Positions 24,973-34,163 of a stretch of 64,000 nt of DNA are shown piece by piece. This DNA comes from Terriglobia bacterium (lineage in GTDB: Bacteria > Acidobacteriota > Terriglobia > UBA7540), in contig DASTAW010000033.1 in assembly GCA_035712365.1 (NCBI GenBank), positions 1 to 64,000 on the forward strand. The letters are read 5' to 3'. Position 1 is the first letter of the stretch. Each line of letters starts with the position of its first letter. The translations under genes were made by a program, and so were the position numbers. A model generated the notes under the pieces. It saw nothing but the letters and a program-made list of their open reading frames with translations. It was not told the origin of the DNA and ran no database searches.

Positions 24973-26403
24973 CTAGTCCCGTTTTCGCAAAGCGATCAGC
25001 GGCTCCTGGATGGCCGTAGGGTAGCTGGCCGTGTAGCAGGCCAGACAGTAATTGTCTTTGTCACTGCCCATAGCGTCCCGGAGGCCTTCCAGAGAAAGAT
25101 AGCCGAGTGAGTCGGCGCCGACGTATTGGCGGATTTCTTCCACGCTATGGTTCGATGCAATCAATTCCTCTTTCGTTGGCGTGTCCACTCCGTAATAACA
25201 GGGCGAGACGGTGGGCGGGCAACTGATCCGGAAGTGGATTTCGCGCGCTCCGGCCTCGCGCACCAGTTGCACGATCTTCCGGCTGGTGGTGCCGCGGATG
25301 ATGGAATCATCCACCAGAACGACCCGTTTGCCTTCCAGCAGGCTGCGCACCGGATTGAGCTTCAGCTTGACTCCAAAATCGCGGATGGCCTGCGTAGGCT
25401 CAATGAAGGTGCGCCCGATGTAGTGGTTGCGGATCAGGCCAAACTTCAATGGAATTCCGGATTCCTGGGAGTATCCGATGGCCGCGGCAACTCCGGAATC
25501 AGGAACCGGAACCACGATGTCGGCGTCCGCCGGATGTTCCTGCGCAAGGCGTCGTCCCAGCCTATCCCGGCTGCTCTGCACGGAACGGCCAAACACGATG
25601 CTGTCCGGCCGTGAAAAATAGACATGCTCAAAGATGCATTTTGCCGGCTTGGCCGGCGGCGAAAACCGGAGTGACGTGACGCCGCGCTTGTCCAGAATTA
25701 CCATTTCACCCGGCTCGATTTCACGCAGATAGCTGGCGCTGATGATGTCAAACGCGCAGGTCTCGGAGGCGACAACGTAAGCACCGTTCAACTGGCCAAG
25801 GCTGAGCGGCCGGAACCCGCGCGGATCGCGAATGGCGTAAACGCTGTCTTTGAAAAGCATCACCAGCGAGTAAGCGCCGGAGACACGGTCCAAGGCCTCG
25901 GCAATCGATTCCGGAATTCCGGTGTGCCGCGAACGCGCGAAATAGTGAAGGATGACTTCCGTGTCGCTGGTGGTCTGAAAAATGTCTCCGCGGGCCTCCA
26001 GTTCGCGCCGGATGCTCGCTGCGTTCACCAGGTTCCCATTGTGGGCAAGGGCCACCTGGCCCTTCTGGCAGCTCACGCTGAGAGGCTGCGCATTTTTCAG
26101 ATTGGTGTCGCCCGCTGTTGAATATCGCGTGTGGCCAATGGCGGCATGTCCGGAAAGGGTTTTCAGAACGTCCTCGTTGAAAACCTCAGCAACGTGTCCC
26201 ATGCTCTTGCGGCCGATCAGCCGCTCGCCGTCAGTCACGACCATCCCGGCGCTCTCCTGCCCGCGATGCTGGAGCGCATAAAGGCCCAGATAGGTCAGCT
26301 TGGAAGCTTCAGGATGGCCATAAACGGCGAACACGCCGCAATGGTCATGGAACTTTTCGTCAGGGAGTGAGAGTACTGGGAATTTTTCAGGGAGTAGTTG
26401 CAA
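24973..26403 (-). CDS. purF: Amidophosphoribosyltransferase
   Basis: This 476-residue enzyme commits PRPP and glutamine to purine synthesis. The glutaminase nucleophile Cys22 follows an N-terminal stretch that is normally cleaved (HDHCGVFAVYG). LYALQHRGQESAG and HNGNLVNA belong to the glutaminase domain, and VVLVDDSIIRGTTS is the PRPP-binding loop. Cysteines near residues 260, 400 and 455 fit an iron-sulfur type PurF. The only start before Cys22 is the TTG at 26403. The gene heads the purF-lepB-purM-purN-RHH-tyrS cluster. Confidence 0.96.
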   Translation of the reverse strand: MQLLPEKFPVLSLPDEKFHDHCGVFAVYGHPEASKLTYLGLYALQHRGQESAGMVVTDGERLIGRKSMGHVAEVFNEDVLKTLSGHAAIGHTRYSTAGDTNLKNAQPLSVSCQKGQVALAHNGNLVNAASIRRELEARGDIFQTTSDTEVILHYFARSRHTGIPESIAEALDRVSGAYSLVMLFKDSVYAIRDPRGFRPLSLGQLNGAYVVASETCAFDIISASYLREIEPGEMVILDKRGVTSLRFSPPAKPAKCIFEHVYFSRPDSIVFGRSVQSSRDRLGRRLAQEHPADADIVVPVPDSGVAAAIGYSQESGIPLKFGLIRNHYIGRTFIEPTQAIRDFGVKLKLNPVRSLLEGKRVVLVDDSIIRGTTSRKIVQLVREAGAREIHFRISCPPTVSPCYYGVDTPTKEELIASNHSVEEIRQYVGADSLGYLSLEGLRDAMGSDKDNYCLACYTASYPTAIQEPLIALRKRD

Positions 26404-26702
26404 AGCTGTTATCCGCGGCCCCCACGCCTGTCAAAGTACTTTACTGATGGATTCTCTTGCCTTAGTCTTCGAAGCGTATTGCGCCTGGAGGCGTATGCCC
26501 TTGGGCTTACAAAGCCGTTACCTACTTATTTTGCCCCGCCTCAATGCCCAGCGCAACTCTTTTCTGGCGCCGCCGTTGGGAACGGAATCCTGGGCGCTCG
26601 TGGACCGCTGCCGAACTGTGGCCCCTAGCCGCGACCAGGAGGCTGGACACGGAGCAAGTTTATCCTCCACAATAGAATTCGGATTTCCTTCACGAGGATC
26701 AA

Positions 26703-27443
26703 TTGAGCACTTTGCAGGCTTCTGTGACGAAGAGTATTCCGGTGCGTGAATACGTCCAGCAGACGTTCGTGCCGCTCTCGCAGCTCGCGCATGAGTGGGA
26801 AATGCACTCGGCTGTTGCGCTGAGTCCCTCGGAAGAGCGGACGATGGTTCGCGAGCCTGCGCGGGCCGTGCCTCAGGCCATCGCCCAACGGCTCGGAAAA
26901 CTGAGAGTTCTTCTGGTTCCTTTTGTCGCGTGCCAACCTACCGGCGACATGGCGGCCTTTTGCAATCCGGAAGGAGAAAAGCATTCCGCAGTATGGATTG
27001 AAAGCAGCAACCGAATTGACCTGGTCCTCGCCTGCCGAGACCTCGATCCTCATGACACCGGCTGGGAATTCCTGGCCAGTGTCGCCGAGCTTCTCCGGTC
27101 GCGACTCACGTCCGAAGAGATGGAGCGCTTCACGTCCCTCGTGCAGGAGGAATTGCGCCAGGGATTCGATGGCGAAATTGACGAAGATGCCCACGAGGCA
27201 AAGCAGCCTCTTCGCCGGCGCAGCCGGTTGTCGAAAACAAGTCCTCAATTCCAGAAGTATCGGGATATCTCTTTCACCAGTACGTGCGCCGAATACATCC
27301 ACGGACTCTGGCACGACGTCCAGATCCGGGTTGGACCCGAACGCCTGCCTGTTCCTGCCCTGCGCAAGCGCATGATTCTGATGGCCCAAATGTTCCCACC
27401 GAATCCCGGCTACCAATTATTCGCCGAGGGCGAGAAAGCGTAG
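26703..27443 (+). CDS. Unknown protein, 246 residues
   Basis: A soluble-looking protein with a TTG start preceded by GAGG. It has no signal peptide or membrane segment. The middle (about residues 60-130) alternates hydrophobic strands and helices (LRVLLVPFVAC, AVWIESSNRIDLVLACRD), and the C-terminal part is basic with paired arginines (PLRRRSR) and ends in a helix. No family was recognised. It is divergent from purF. A frame of similar length on the opposite strand has weaker protein character. Confidence 0.65.
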   Translation: MSTLQASVTKSIPVREYVQQTFVPLSQLAHEWEMHSAVALSPSEERTMVREPARAVPQAIAQRLGKLRVLLVPFVACQPTGDMAAFCNPEGEKHSAVWIESSNRIDLVLACRDLDPHDTGWEFLASVAELLRSRLTSEEMERFTSLVQEELRQGFDGEIDEDAHEAKQPLRRRSRLSKTSPQFQKYRDISFTSTCAEYIHGLWHDVQIRVGPERLPVPALRKRMILMAQMFPPNPGYQLFAEGEKA

Positions 27444-27603
27444 CGGGACGGGGCCTGCATGTCTCCACCTGGCCTGCCTTGGAGAGTGTCAGGCGCGCGT
27501 TAACACCTTCGGCCCTTTTCTTTTTGATCTTGCATAAAGGCCCGGCACAGACTATTCTTTGTCCCCGACCACTCTCTATCGCGCCTACTCGATTGGGGGT
27601 AAT

Positions 27604-28965
27604 ATGGCTGCCGAACTACCAAATTACGTCGAATCGTCCGTTCCCAATCCCCTGGACAAGCGGGTCCCCTGGTACAAAAGCACGTTTCCTTCTTACGCGG
27701 GAATTTTCTTGTGGGTGGCTTTCTATTTGGGTCTTGCAGCGCCAACCCTGAGCCTGGCAAGTCCCGCCGTTTGTCTGCTTGGACTCTTTGTGGCCGGCTT
27801 GCTCTGCTTCGCGCTTTTCTACTATGCGCCGGCCATGCTGGGCATGCAGACCGGCCGACCGCTTTACATCGTGGGAACATCCACTTTCGGGGTTAAAGGC
27901 GGCTACCTGATGCCCGGCCTACTCATGGGTTGTCTCCAGATCGGGTGGTTTGCCGTGGCGACTTATTTCGCCGTCGATTACATCATGGAGGGGCTCGGCA
28001 GCCACTCCAAAGCCCTGTTTATCGCAATTGCGCTGCTGTGGGCGTACGGGCTGGCTTGGGTAGCTATCAAAGGGATTTCCTATGTTGCGCGGATCGCACA
28101 GTTTCTAAACTGGGTGCCTCTGATTATGATTATCATCGTTTTCTGGGCCAATAAAGGCGGCTTAGCCAGCTATCAACCACCGCAACACGATTCCTGGGGC
28201 GGATTTCTAGCGATGCTCGCCATCGTCATCGGGTTTTTCGCGACCGCGGGTGCGGCAGGCGCTGATTTCGGTCTGAACAACCGAAACCGTGGCGACGTGT
28301 TTTGGGGTGGCCTTACCGGCATCGCCCTGGCCATCCTGGTGGCAGGTGGTCTGCCGGTACTTTCCGTTGCCGGCCACCTCGGGACGCTGGGAAACGCTTC
28401 GGACTTTACCTATGCGGGGACCATCAAGAGTGTAGGCGCGCTTGCCCCTGTGATGTTTTTTTTGTTTGCGGCAGCATCCATGGTGCCCACGACATTTTGT
28501 ACCTTCATCGCCGGCAACAGCTTTGGAACCATGTTGCCCAAAATCCCACGGGCTGTTTCGACCATGGTGGGCGCGACTATTGGAGTCATTCTGGCCATCA
28601 CGGGCGTGGCTCAGAATCTGATCGTCTTCTTCTCGATTGTAGGTGCTTCATTCGGACCGATTTGCGGGGCCATGGCAGCCGATTATCTCCTGGCCGGGAA
28701 AAAGTGGTCCGGGCCGCGCAGGGGCGTCAACTGGGCAGGATACGTGGCGTGGGCGGTGGGCTTTGTGGTTGGAATCCTCGACAAAATTCCTGGCGTTCCC
28801 GCAACTTGGGTAAAGATTGACCGGCCTGCCGTCCTTTTCTCCTTCATTGTGGGTTTTGTGGTTTACCTCATTCTTGCGAAGGCGGGCGCCTTGCCCGAAC
28901 TGATTCCTCAAGCGGAACTGAAGTCGCACGCTAAGCTGCGAGCTGGTGTCCCGACTGGGCAATGA
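27604..28965 (+). CDS. NCS1-family nucleobase permease (cytosine permease-like)
   Basis: This 453-residue membrane transporter has about twelve helices. It opens with NYVESSVPNPLDKRVPWYKS, then LWVAFYLGLAAPT, and shows GCLQIGWFAVATYFAVDY and GFFATAGAAGADFG, matching the cytosine/purine permease branch of NCS1. It imports a nucleobase or related heterocycle with H+ or Na+. The ATG at 27604 follows GGGGGT and gives the expected N-terminus; a TTG at 27559 is also in frame. The nearby purine cluster is on the other strand, so a functional link is only suggestive. Confidence 0.88.
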   Translation: MAAELPNYVESSVPNPLDKRVPWYKSTFPSYAGIFLWVAFYLGLAAPTLSLASPAVCLLGLFVAGLLCFALFYYAPAMLGMQTGRPLYIVGTSTFGVKGGYLMPGLLMGCLQIGWFAVATYFAVDYIMEGLGSHSKALFIAIALLWAYGLAWVAIKGISYVARIAQFLNWVPLIMIIIVFWANKGGLASYQPPQHDSWGGFLAMLAIVIGFFATAGAAGADFGLNNRNRGDVFWGGLTGIALAILVAGGLPVLSVAGHLGTLGNASDFTYAGTIKSVGALAPVMFFLFAAASMVPTTFCTFIAGNSFGTMLPKIPRAVSTMVGATIGVILAITGVAQNLIVFFSIVGASFGPICGAMAADYLLAGKKWSGPRRGVNWAGYVAWAVGFVVGILDKIPGVPATWVKIDRPAVLFSFIVGFVVYLILAKAGALPELIPQAELKSHAKLRAGVPTGQ

Positions 28966-29241
28966 CGCTGGCGGCCTTGTTTTACCAGGCACGCGTGCAG
29001 CAACCGTCAAGCGGCGCGAGAACCAAGTTTCACCCATTCTCGAGGACCGGAGGCTGCGGCCTCTTCCGTGAGTTCGCCTTGCAGCACCTCGGGCAGGCGC
29101 GCGCTTCGGCTCCCGCGTCGTGATAAATTAATTGCCCTTGCGTACAGACCCCGGTGTGCAGGGAGCCACGGGGCGAGAGTGGCGGAGAGATCGACCGCGC
29201 GAGCTGTCGCGCCTGTCCACCCCGCAACGGAGGGAATACTA

Positions 29242-31275
29242 TTGCCAAACCACGCGCGAAAGCCCATCTGGAAAACACTGGCGTTGATGGCTGGAATTTT
29301 ACTGCTCCCGGTAGCGGCTCGGGCGCAATTCCGTGTGTTGGGTGTCACCGACCGGATCAGCTACAACGCGGGTGAGGAAGTCCTGCTGCGGCTGGCCCCG
29401 GCACAAAGTACTTCGGTGTGCGACAACACGGCTTTTTCAGCTACGGTACGCTACGAAGGCGATTCGAACGCGGTACACACAACCTCACCCTCGCAGGTTT
29501 GGACCTGCCAGGACGGACAGGCTGCGGGTCCCTATTCGCTCCTCTGGAAAATCCCTGCGGATGCGCGCACGGGAAGGTATGAGGTTGACCTCCTGGGCCA
29601 TGACAGAATCTCAGCGCAGCTCACGGTCAAGATTCGCGGGGCAGGATCTTTTGCCGTGCATCGCAAACTGGTCAAGATCGAGCGCATCAGCCTCGGAAAG
29701 ACCTTCTACGTGACGGGTGATCCGGTCGAGTGCGACATCGCAGTGAAGAACCTGACAGACCGGCCGCTTAAGGGCCTTCGGGTTGAATTTTCAAACCGCT
29801 ATTGGCCGTGGATTGCCGGCCCTGCACAGCAGGCTGCTGCGAGCATCGTGACGCTGAATGATGAACTGACGCTGTCAGGAGGCGCCGAGCAGGAAATCCA
29901 CTCCAACCAAGCCGCCATTGCGGGCAATGTTGACCAGCCGACGATCCACCAGTACGGAGTTGTCGTGTGGGACCATGACAGGAAGAATGTTCTGGACATT
30001 GCCTTCAGTGATCTGGTCCTGATCAGGCCGCCCGGCACGGTATCCTCCGAGACTTATCCGTCGCAATTCATTTATCCTCAGCTAAGCGATGTTGATACCA
30101 AAGATTACCGGCACTTTTATCCTCCGGGCCTTGACCGTGGCGCCATCCAGTTCGACACAAGTCACACAATGTTTATTCCTGGCCAGGACGCAGCCGTTCA
30201 CTTCTCGATTGTGAATCCGGGAAAGAGCGTCTGGAAGCAGATATCCATTGCCGCGCTCCTGCTGGATCCGGATGGAAAATCGATTGAAAAGAAAATGGTC
30301 GCAAACCAGCTTGACCTGCAGCCGGGATCGGTCGCAAGACGAGAATCGGAAACATTCAAGCTTCCTCCAGACCGTCCGGGACTCTACCAGGTCAAAGTTG
30401 TGCTGAGTGATCCATCTGGAAACAATGTTGCCGAGAACGATCTGGAACTGGGCGTGAATCCGCTACCCAAATCCATTCTGATTTTCTGCGCTCACGAGGA
30501 TGACGAGGGCGGGTGGGCTGGATTGACGCGGGCGGCCATCGAGAATGACATTCCTATCCACTTTGTCTACTTTACCGGCGGCGATGCGGGATCATGTGAC
30601 CGCTATTATCAGCACTCGTGCAACCCAGCGGAGGCGCTGAGCTTCGGCACGCTGCGCATGGACGAAACACGCGCCGTGTTGGGACACATGGGCGTACGCT
30701 CAAGCAGCGTTTTTTTCCTGGGGATGCCGGATGGTGGATCGGGAGAAATCTGGTACCACCATCCCGACCCTGACCATCCTTATTTGTCAGTCCTGCTGGC
30801 CTCTGATCACGCTCCCTATCAGAACGTCTTCCAGCCCAACCTGCCTTATGCGCGCGAGTCGGTTGTAGCGGCGGCGAAGAGGTTGCTGAAGGAGTTCCGT
30901 CCGGAAGTAGTGGTGACGGCGCACCCGCCCGCCGAAGGGCACATTGACCACGTTGTGAACAACTATTTTGTAGTGAAGGCGCTTCAGGAAATGGTCAGCT
31001 CGAAGGAACTATCTCCTCAGAGCATTAAGCTTTACGTTGACAGGGTCTATAATCCAAAAGAAATTCCTTCGACGCCGTATCATTATTTAGAACATGTCTT
31101 GTTTGTTTCTGGCGAAGTGATGGCACTCCATCAGGAAGCGGGCTGGTATTATCAATCGCAAGGCGGCAATCACGCCGTGGGACACATCCGCGGCTTCGAC
31201 CGGCTTTCCCGCAGAATTGTTTATCGCCAGATGTTAGACTGGGAAGAGCATCAGGGGTGGAATTCCACGCCATGA
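29242..31275 (+). CDS. Secreted PIG-L (LmbE-like) deacetylase with N-terminal beta-domains
   Basis: This 677-residue protein starts at a TTG with GGAGGG seven bases upstream, giving a textbook signal peptide (KTLALMAGILLLPVAARAQ). Residues of about 30-410 are beta-rich, Ig-like modules without a clear family name. The PIG-L domain follows: CAHEDDE at 417-422, the AHPDDE zinc motif with Glu in place of Pro, and EGHIDHV, the second zinc motif. PIG-L enzymes remove N-acetyl groups from amino sugars. Family length is usually 230-300, so this is an extended multidomain form, probably periplasmic and acting on glycans. Confidence 0.85.
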   Translation: MPNHARKPIWKTLALMAGILLLPVAARAQFRVLGVTDRISYNAGEEVLLRLAPAQSTSVCDNTAFSATVRYEGDSNAVHTTSPSQVWTCQDGQAAGPYSLLWKIPADARTGRYEVDLLGHDRISAQLTVKIRGAGSFAVHRKLVKIERISLGKTFYVTGDPVECDIAVKNLTDRPLKGLRVEFSNRYWPWIAGPAQQAAASIVTLNDELTLSGGAEQEIHSNQAAIAGNVDQPTIHQYGVVVWDHDRKNVLDIAFSDLVLIRPPGTVSSETYPSQFIYPQLSDVDTKDYRHFYPPGLDRGAIQFDTSHTMFIPGQDAAVHFSIVNPGKSVWKQISIAALLLDPDGKSIEKKMVANQLDLQPGSVARRESETFKLPPDRPGLYQVKVVLSDPSGNNVAENDLELGVNPLPKSILIFCAHEDDEGGWAGLTRAAIENDIPIHFVYFTGGDAGSCDRYYQHSCNPAEALSFGTLRMDETRAVLGHMGVRSSSVFFLGMPDGGSGEIWYHHPDPDHPYLSVLLASDHAPYQNVFQPNLPYARESVVAAAKRLLKEFRPEVVVTAHPPAEGHIDHVVNNYFVVKALQEMVSSKELSPQSIKLYVDRVYNPKEIPSTPYHYLEHVLFVSGEVMALHQEAGWYYQSQGGNHAVGHIRGFDRLSRRIVYRQMLDWEEHQGWNSTP

Positions 31276-31314
31276 AACGAGCTTTGGACAATCCCGGGAA
31301 GGAAGCCGCAGCCC

Positions 31315-32022
31315 ATGGTTGAGGATTCCCACGCATCCGACTTCACCCAGGAGGCCCCTTTACCTGACGAGCCTTTTGCCTGTCCTCACTGCGGCCAAAT
31401 GCTTGCCGCTTCCGTCCGCGTTTGTCCTTCCTGCAAAATGGAAATTGACCCGATTGATATCGCGCCACCAGCGGCCGTTGTACCCGTTTCCGCACAGGCT
31501 GTTTTGCCGCCACCCAAAGAGTACGCGCGATTTTCCTGGGGTATGTTTTTCGTCACCCTTGGAATCTGGCTGGCGGCTGCGCTGATCTCCCAGAGCCTGC
31601 TCGGAATGGAAAAAAGCCAGTTCGTTCTGGCTGGCCTGGTGGTCCTTTCCTCCGCCTGGGTGTATAGCGACGCTCGCAAAAAAAATATCCCCACACCATT
31701 CCGCTGGAGCTTGGGCTCGATTCTGCTGTGGATTATTATTTTCCCCTGGTACCTGGCGCGGCGGAGAAAACCCGGCGCAGCCTGTCCTTTCATCGAAGGT
31801 GAGGCCGGCCGTGTCGCTCGTATATGGCTCCTGATCCTGCTCTTTTTCCTCCTGCTCAGCTTCCTGATGATGCTGCTGAGAGGCCCGCGGAAGCCTTCCT
31901 CGGGTGGCAAAACGCCTGGCACGCATCGCACCGCGGCGCCCGGGGGTAAAATCGCGGCCCTGACAAACTCCATTCCCGTTCAGGCGCTGGCCAGAGCGCC
32001 TTCAGAAGCTTTGCAGACGTAG
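31315..32022 (+). CDS. Zinc-ribbon membrane protein
   Basis: This 235-residue protein has a zinc ribbon near the N-terminus (CPHCG at 23-27, CPSC at 37-40), a proline-rich linker, and four hydrophobic segments at about residues 74-92, 100-115, 130-150 and 168-188. The tail is basic and low in complexity. No named family was recognised. It ends 43 bases inside the 3' end of galK on the opposite strand, so the two convergent genes overlap. It follows the deacetylase by 39 bases. Confidence 0.75.
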   Translation: MVEDSHASDFTQEAPLPDEPFACPHCGQMLAASVRVCPSCKMEIDPIDIAPPAAVVPVSAQAVLPPPKEYARFSWGMFFVTLGIWLAAALISQSLLGMEKSQFVLAGLVVLSSAWVYSDARKKNIPTPFRWSLGSILLWIIIFPWYLARRRKPGAACPFIEGEAGRVARIWLLILLFFLLLSFLMMLLRGPRKPSSGGKTPGTHRTAAPGGKIAALTNSIPVQALARAPSEALQT

Positions 32023-33122
32023 ACTTCCGCATCCAGTCCCGTCGCTTTGCTGTAGCCTTTTTTGACCGCTTCCGCAAACGGTTCAGCGGCATCAGCGCGA
32101 ACCAGATTTACGGTGCAGCCTCCAAAGCCGGCGCCGGTCATGCGTGCTCCCAAAACGCCCGGATGCCCCAGGGCCAGATCCACCAGAATATCGAGTTCCC
32201 TGCAACTGACCTCGTAGTCATCCCTCAGACTTTCATGCGATGCGACCATCAGCCTACCGAAGCTCTCGAGATCATCCTTCTCCAAATCTTCGACGGCCTT
32301 AAGCACCCGGTCGTTCTCACTCACCACGTGCCGCGCGCGCTTCAGTAGGACTTCACTCAGGCTGTGGCTTGCAATTTCCAGGTCTGTCAGGTCGATCTCC
32401 CGGAGAGAATTGACTGCCAGCCCCGTGGTCCCGAGTTGCGCGACGGCTTGACGACATTGCTTCAACCGGATTTCGTACTCTGAAGCGGCCAGCGCCCGGC
32501 GGACTCCCGAATAACACACCACGATCTTGACACGCCCGGACAAGGGGACGTGCCGATAAGAGAGGTCGCGGCAGTCGAGGAACAGCGCGTGGTCGCGCTT
32601 GCCCATCGCGCAGGCGAACTGGTCCATGATTCCGCAGGGCACGTGGACGAAGTCATTCTCGGCACGGCGGGCAAGGCGAACTGCCTCCAACGGATCGAGT
32701 TCAATTTCAAACAACTTCATCGCCAGCGCCACCGCGCCGACCTCAACCGCCGCGGATGAGCTGAGGCCGGCTTCTCGCGGCACGTTGCCTCCAAACGCAA
32801 TGTCGGCTCCGGCCAGCCGGTGCCCCTCCTCCTGAAGGAACTTCAGTACGCCGCGCAAATAGTTGCTCCACGGGTGCTCCTCATCAGTTTCAATGGCGTC
32901 CAACCTGAACTCGACCTGGTCCCTGAAGTCGATGGAGTAAGCGTGTACAACGTCGTCATTACGCGGCTGCGCCGCAAATTCGATGGTGCGGTCAATGGCG
33001 GCGGGCAGCACAAATCCGTTGTTGTAATCGGTGTGTTCGCCGATCAGGTTCACGCGCCCGGGCGCGCGGGCCGTAACGTCAGGCGCCATTCCGAAGATTT
33101 TTTGAAAGGCTTCCTTGACCAT
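31980..33122 (-). CDS. galK: Galactokinase
   Basis: This 380-residue GHMP kinase phosphorylates galactose at C1. The galactokinase signature GRVNLIGEHTDYNNGFVLP lies at about 22-40, the ATP-binding GLSSSAAVEVG at about 116-126, and GARMTGAGFGGCTV at about 328-341. It lies 24 bases after galT in the same direction, so they form the Leloir pair. The 3' end overlaps a convergent gene by 43 bases. Confidence 0.97.
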   Translation of the reverse strand: MVKEAFQKIFGMAPDVTARAPGRVNLIGEHTDYNNGFVLPAAIDRTIEFAAQPRNDDVVHAYSIDFRDQVEFRLDAIETDEEHPWSNYLRGVLKFLQEEGHRLAGADIAFGGNVPREAGLSSSAAVEVGAVALAMKLFEIELDPLEAVRLARRAENDFVHVPCGIMDQFACAMGKRDHALFLDCRDLSYRHVPLSGRVKIVVCYSGVRRALAASEYEIRLKQCRQAVAQLGTTGLAVNSLREIDLTDLEIASHSLSEVLLKRARHVVSENDRVLKAVEDLEKDDLESFGRLMVASHESLRDDYEVSCRELDILVDLALGHPGVLGARMTGAGFGGCTVNLVRADAAEPFAEAVKKGYSKATGLDAEVYVCKASEGALASA

Positions 33123-33146
33123 GCTGTGTTACCCGTTCCGGTTCAA

Positions 33147-34115
33147 TCAGCCGATTTCACGGAGAGTCGTGGGTTCTACCCGGCGCAGCTCGGCTGCCTT
33201 TTCTTCAGCCAGCGAATCATTCAGAAAGGTTCCCGCACCCGTTTCGACGCTGGCCAGGTACTTTAGTTTTTCCTTGCTCCGGTGTGGCGGATAGAACTCG
33301 ATGTGAAAATGATAATAAGGATGGCGGCCACGTGTTGGGGCCTGGTGCAGCAGCATCATGTAGGGGAATGACATCCTAAAAAGGTTGTCGTACTTGCCGG
33401 TCACCCACTTCAGTATCTCCGCGAGTGCCTTTTCTTCCGATGGTTTGAACTCATCGAGCGCCCCCAGGTGTCGACGGGGATAAACGTGCACCTCGTAGGG
33501 CCAGCGCGCATAGAAAGGAATAAAGGCTGTGAACGCCCGGTTCTCAGCCACAATCCGCAGCCTCTGCTTGCGTTCCTTCTGGAGAACGTCGCAGAACAGG
33601 CAGCGGTGATGCTTGCGGTGATGGGCGCGTGCAGCAGCGAGCTCCCGCTGGATGATGGGCGGCACCAGCGGGAAGGAATAAATCTGCCCATGCGGATGCG
33701 GCATGGTGACACCGATCACTTCTCCCTTGTTTTCAAAAATCAACACGTACCGAATGCCCGGCGTCGCTTTGAGTTCCTCGAATCGCTTGCGCCAGGTTTT
33801 TACCAGCCGGGTGAGGTGCTCCACCGTAAGCTGGGGAATGGAAGTGTTGTGGTCCGGGTGGTAAAGCACCACATCACACTTGCCGTGCGAGGGCCTGACC
33901 GGATAGAAGTCGTCACCTTCAATGGCCGGGGTTTGGGCGGGAATGGTGAAGGCGGCGAAATCATTGGGATAGATATAGACGCTGTAGTCATCCGGCACGC
34001 GCCCTGAACCCGGGCAGAAAGGACACCAGTCCCGAGGCATCTGCGGTCTGTGCTGGCGGTGCGAAGCGGTAGACACCCATTCCCGCACCGTCGGATTCCA
34101 TCGAAGCTCGGTCAT
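33147..34115 (-). CDS. galT: Galactose-1-phosphate uridylyltransferase
   Basis: This 322-residue enzyme swaps UMP between UDP-glucose and galactose-1-phosphate. The active-site HPHGQ is at 140-144, with the nucleophilic His at 142. Zinc ligands CPFC (31-34) and a downstream HH pair are present, and the second domain has HPYYHFHIEFYPP. It precedes galK, with a 48-base gap after mqnC. An epimerase gene (galE) is not in the window. Confidence 0.96.
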   Translation of the reverse strand: MTELRWNPTVREWVSTASHRQHRPQMPRDWCPFCPGSGRVPDDYSVYIYPNDFAAFTIPAQTPAIEGDDFYPVRPSHGKCDVVLYHPDHNTSIPQLTVEHLTRLVKTWRKRFEELKATPGIRYVLIFENKGEVIGVTMPHPHGQIYSFPLVPPIIQRELAAARAHHRKHHRCLFCDVLQKERKQRLRIVAENRAFTAFIPFYARWPYEVHVYPRRHLGALDEFKPSEEKALAEILKWVTGKYDNLFRMSFPYMMLLHQAPTRGRHPYYHFHIEFYPPHRSKEKLKYLASVETGAGTFLNDSLAEEKAAELRRVEPTTLREIG

Positions 34116-34163
34116 CAGGGTAGAGCCCCAGTCAGCACCCGGTTGGCTGTAAGCAAGGCGGTC

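Noticed and set aside
26404-26432. Near-consensus TTGACA, 17 bases, TAACAG on the minus strand next to purF
   Set aside because: The -10 box ends one base from the only possible purF start codon, so transcription would begin inside the gene. It is either chance or an odd leaderless case with no further support.
26625-27416. 263-codon open frame on the minus strand
   Set aside because: Antisense to the better-supported plus-strand gene; no motif, no ribosome site and arginine/histidine-rich shadow composition.
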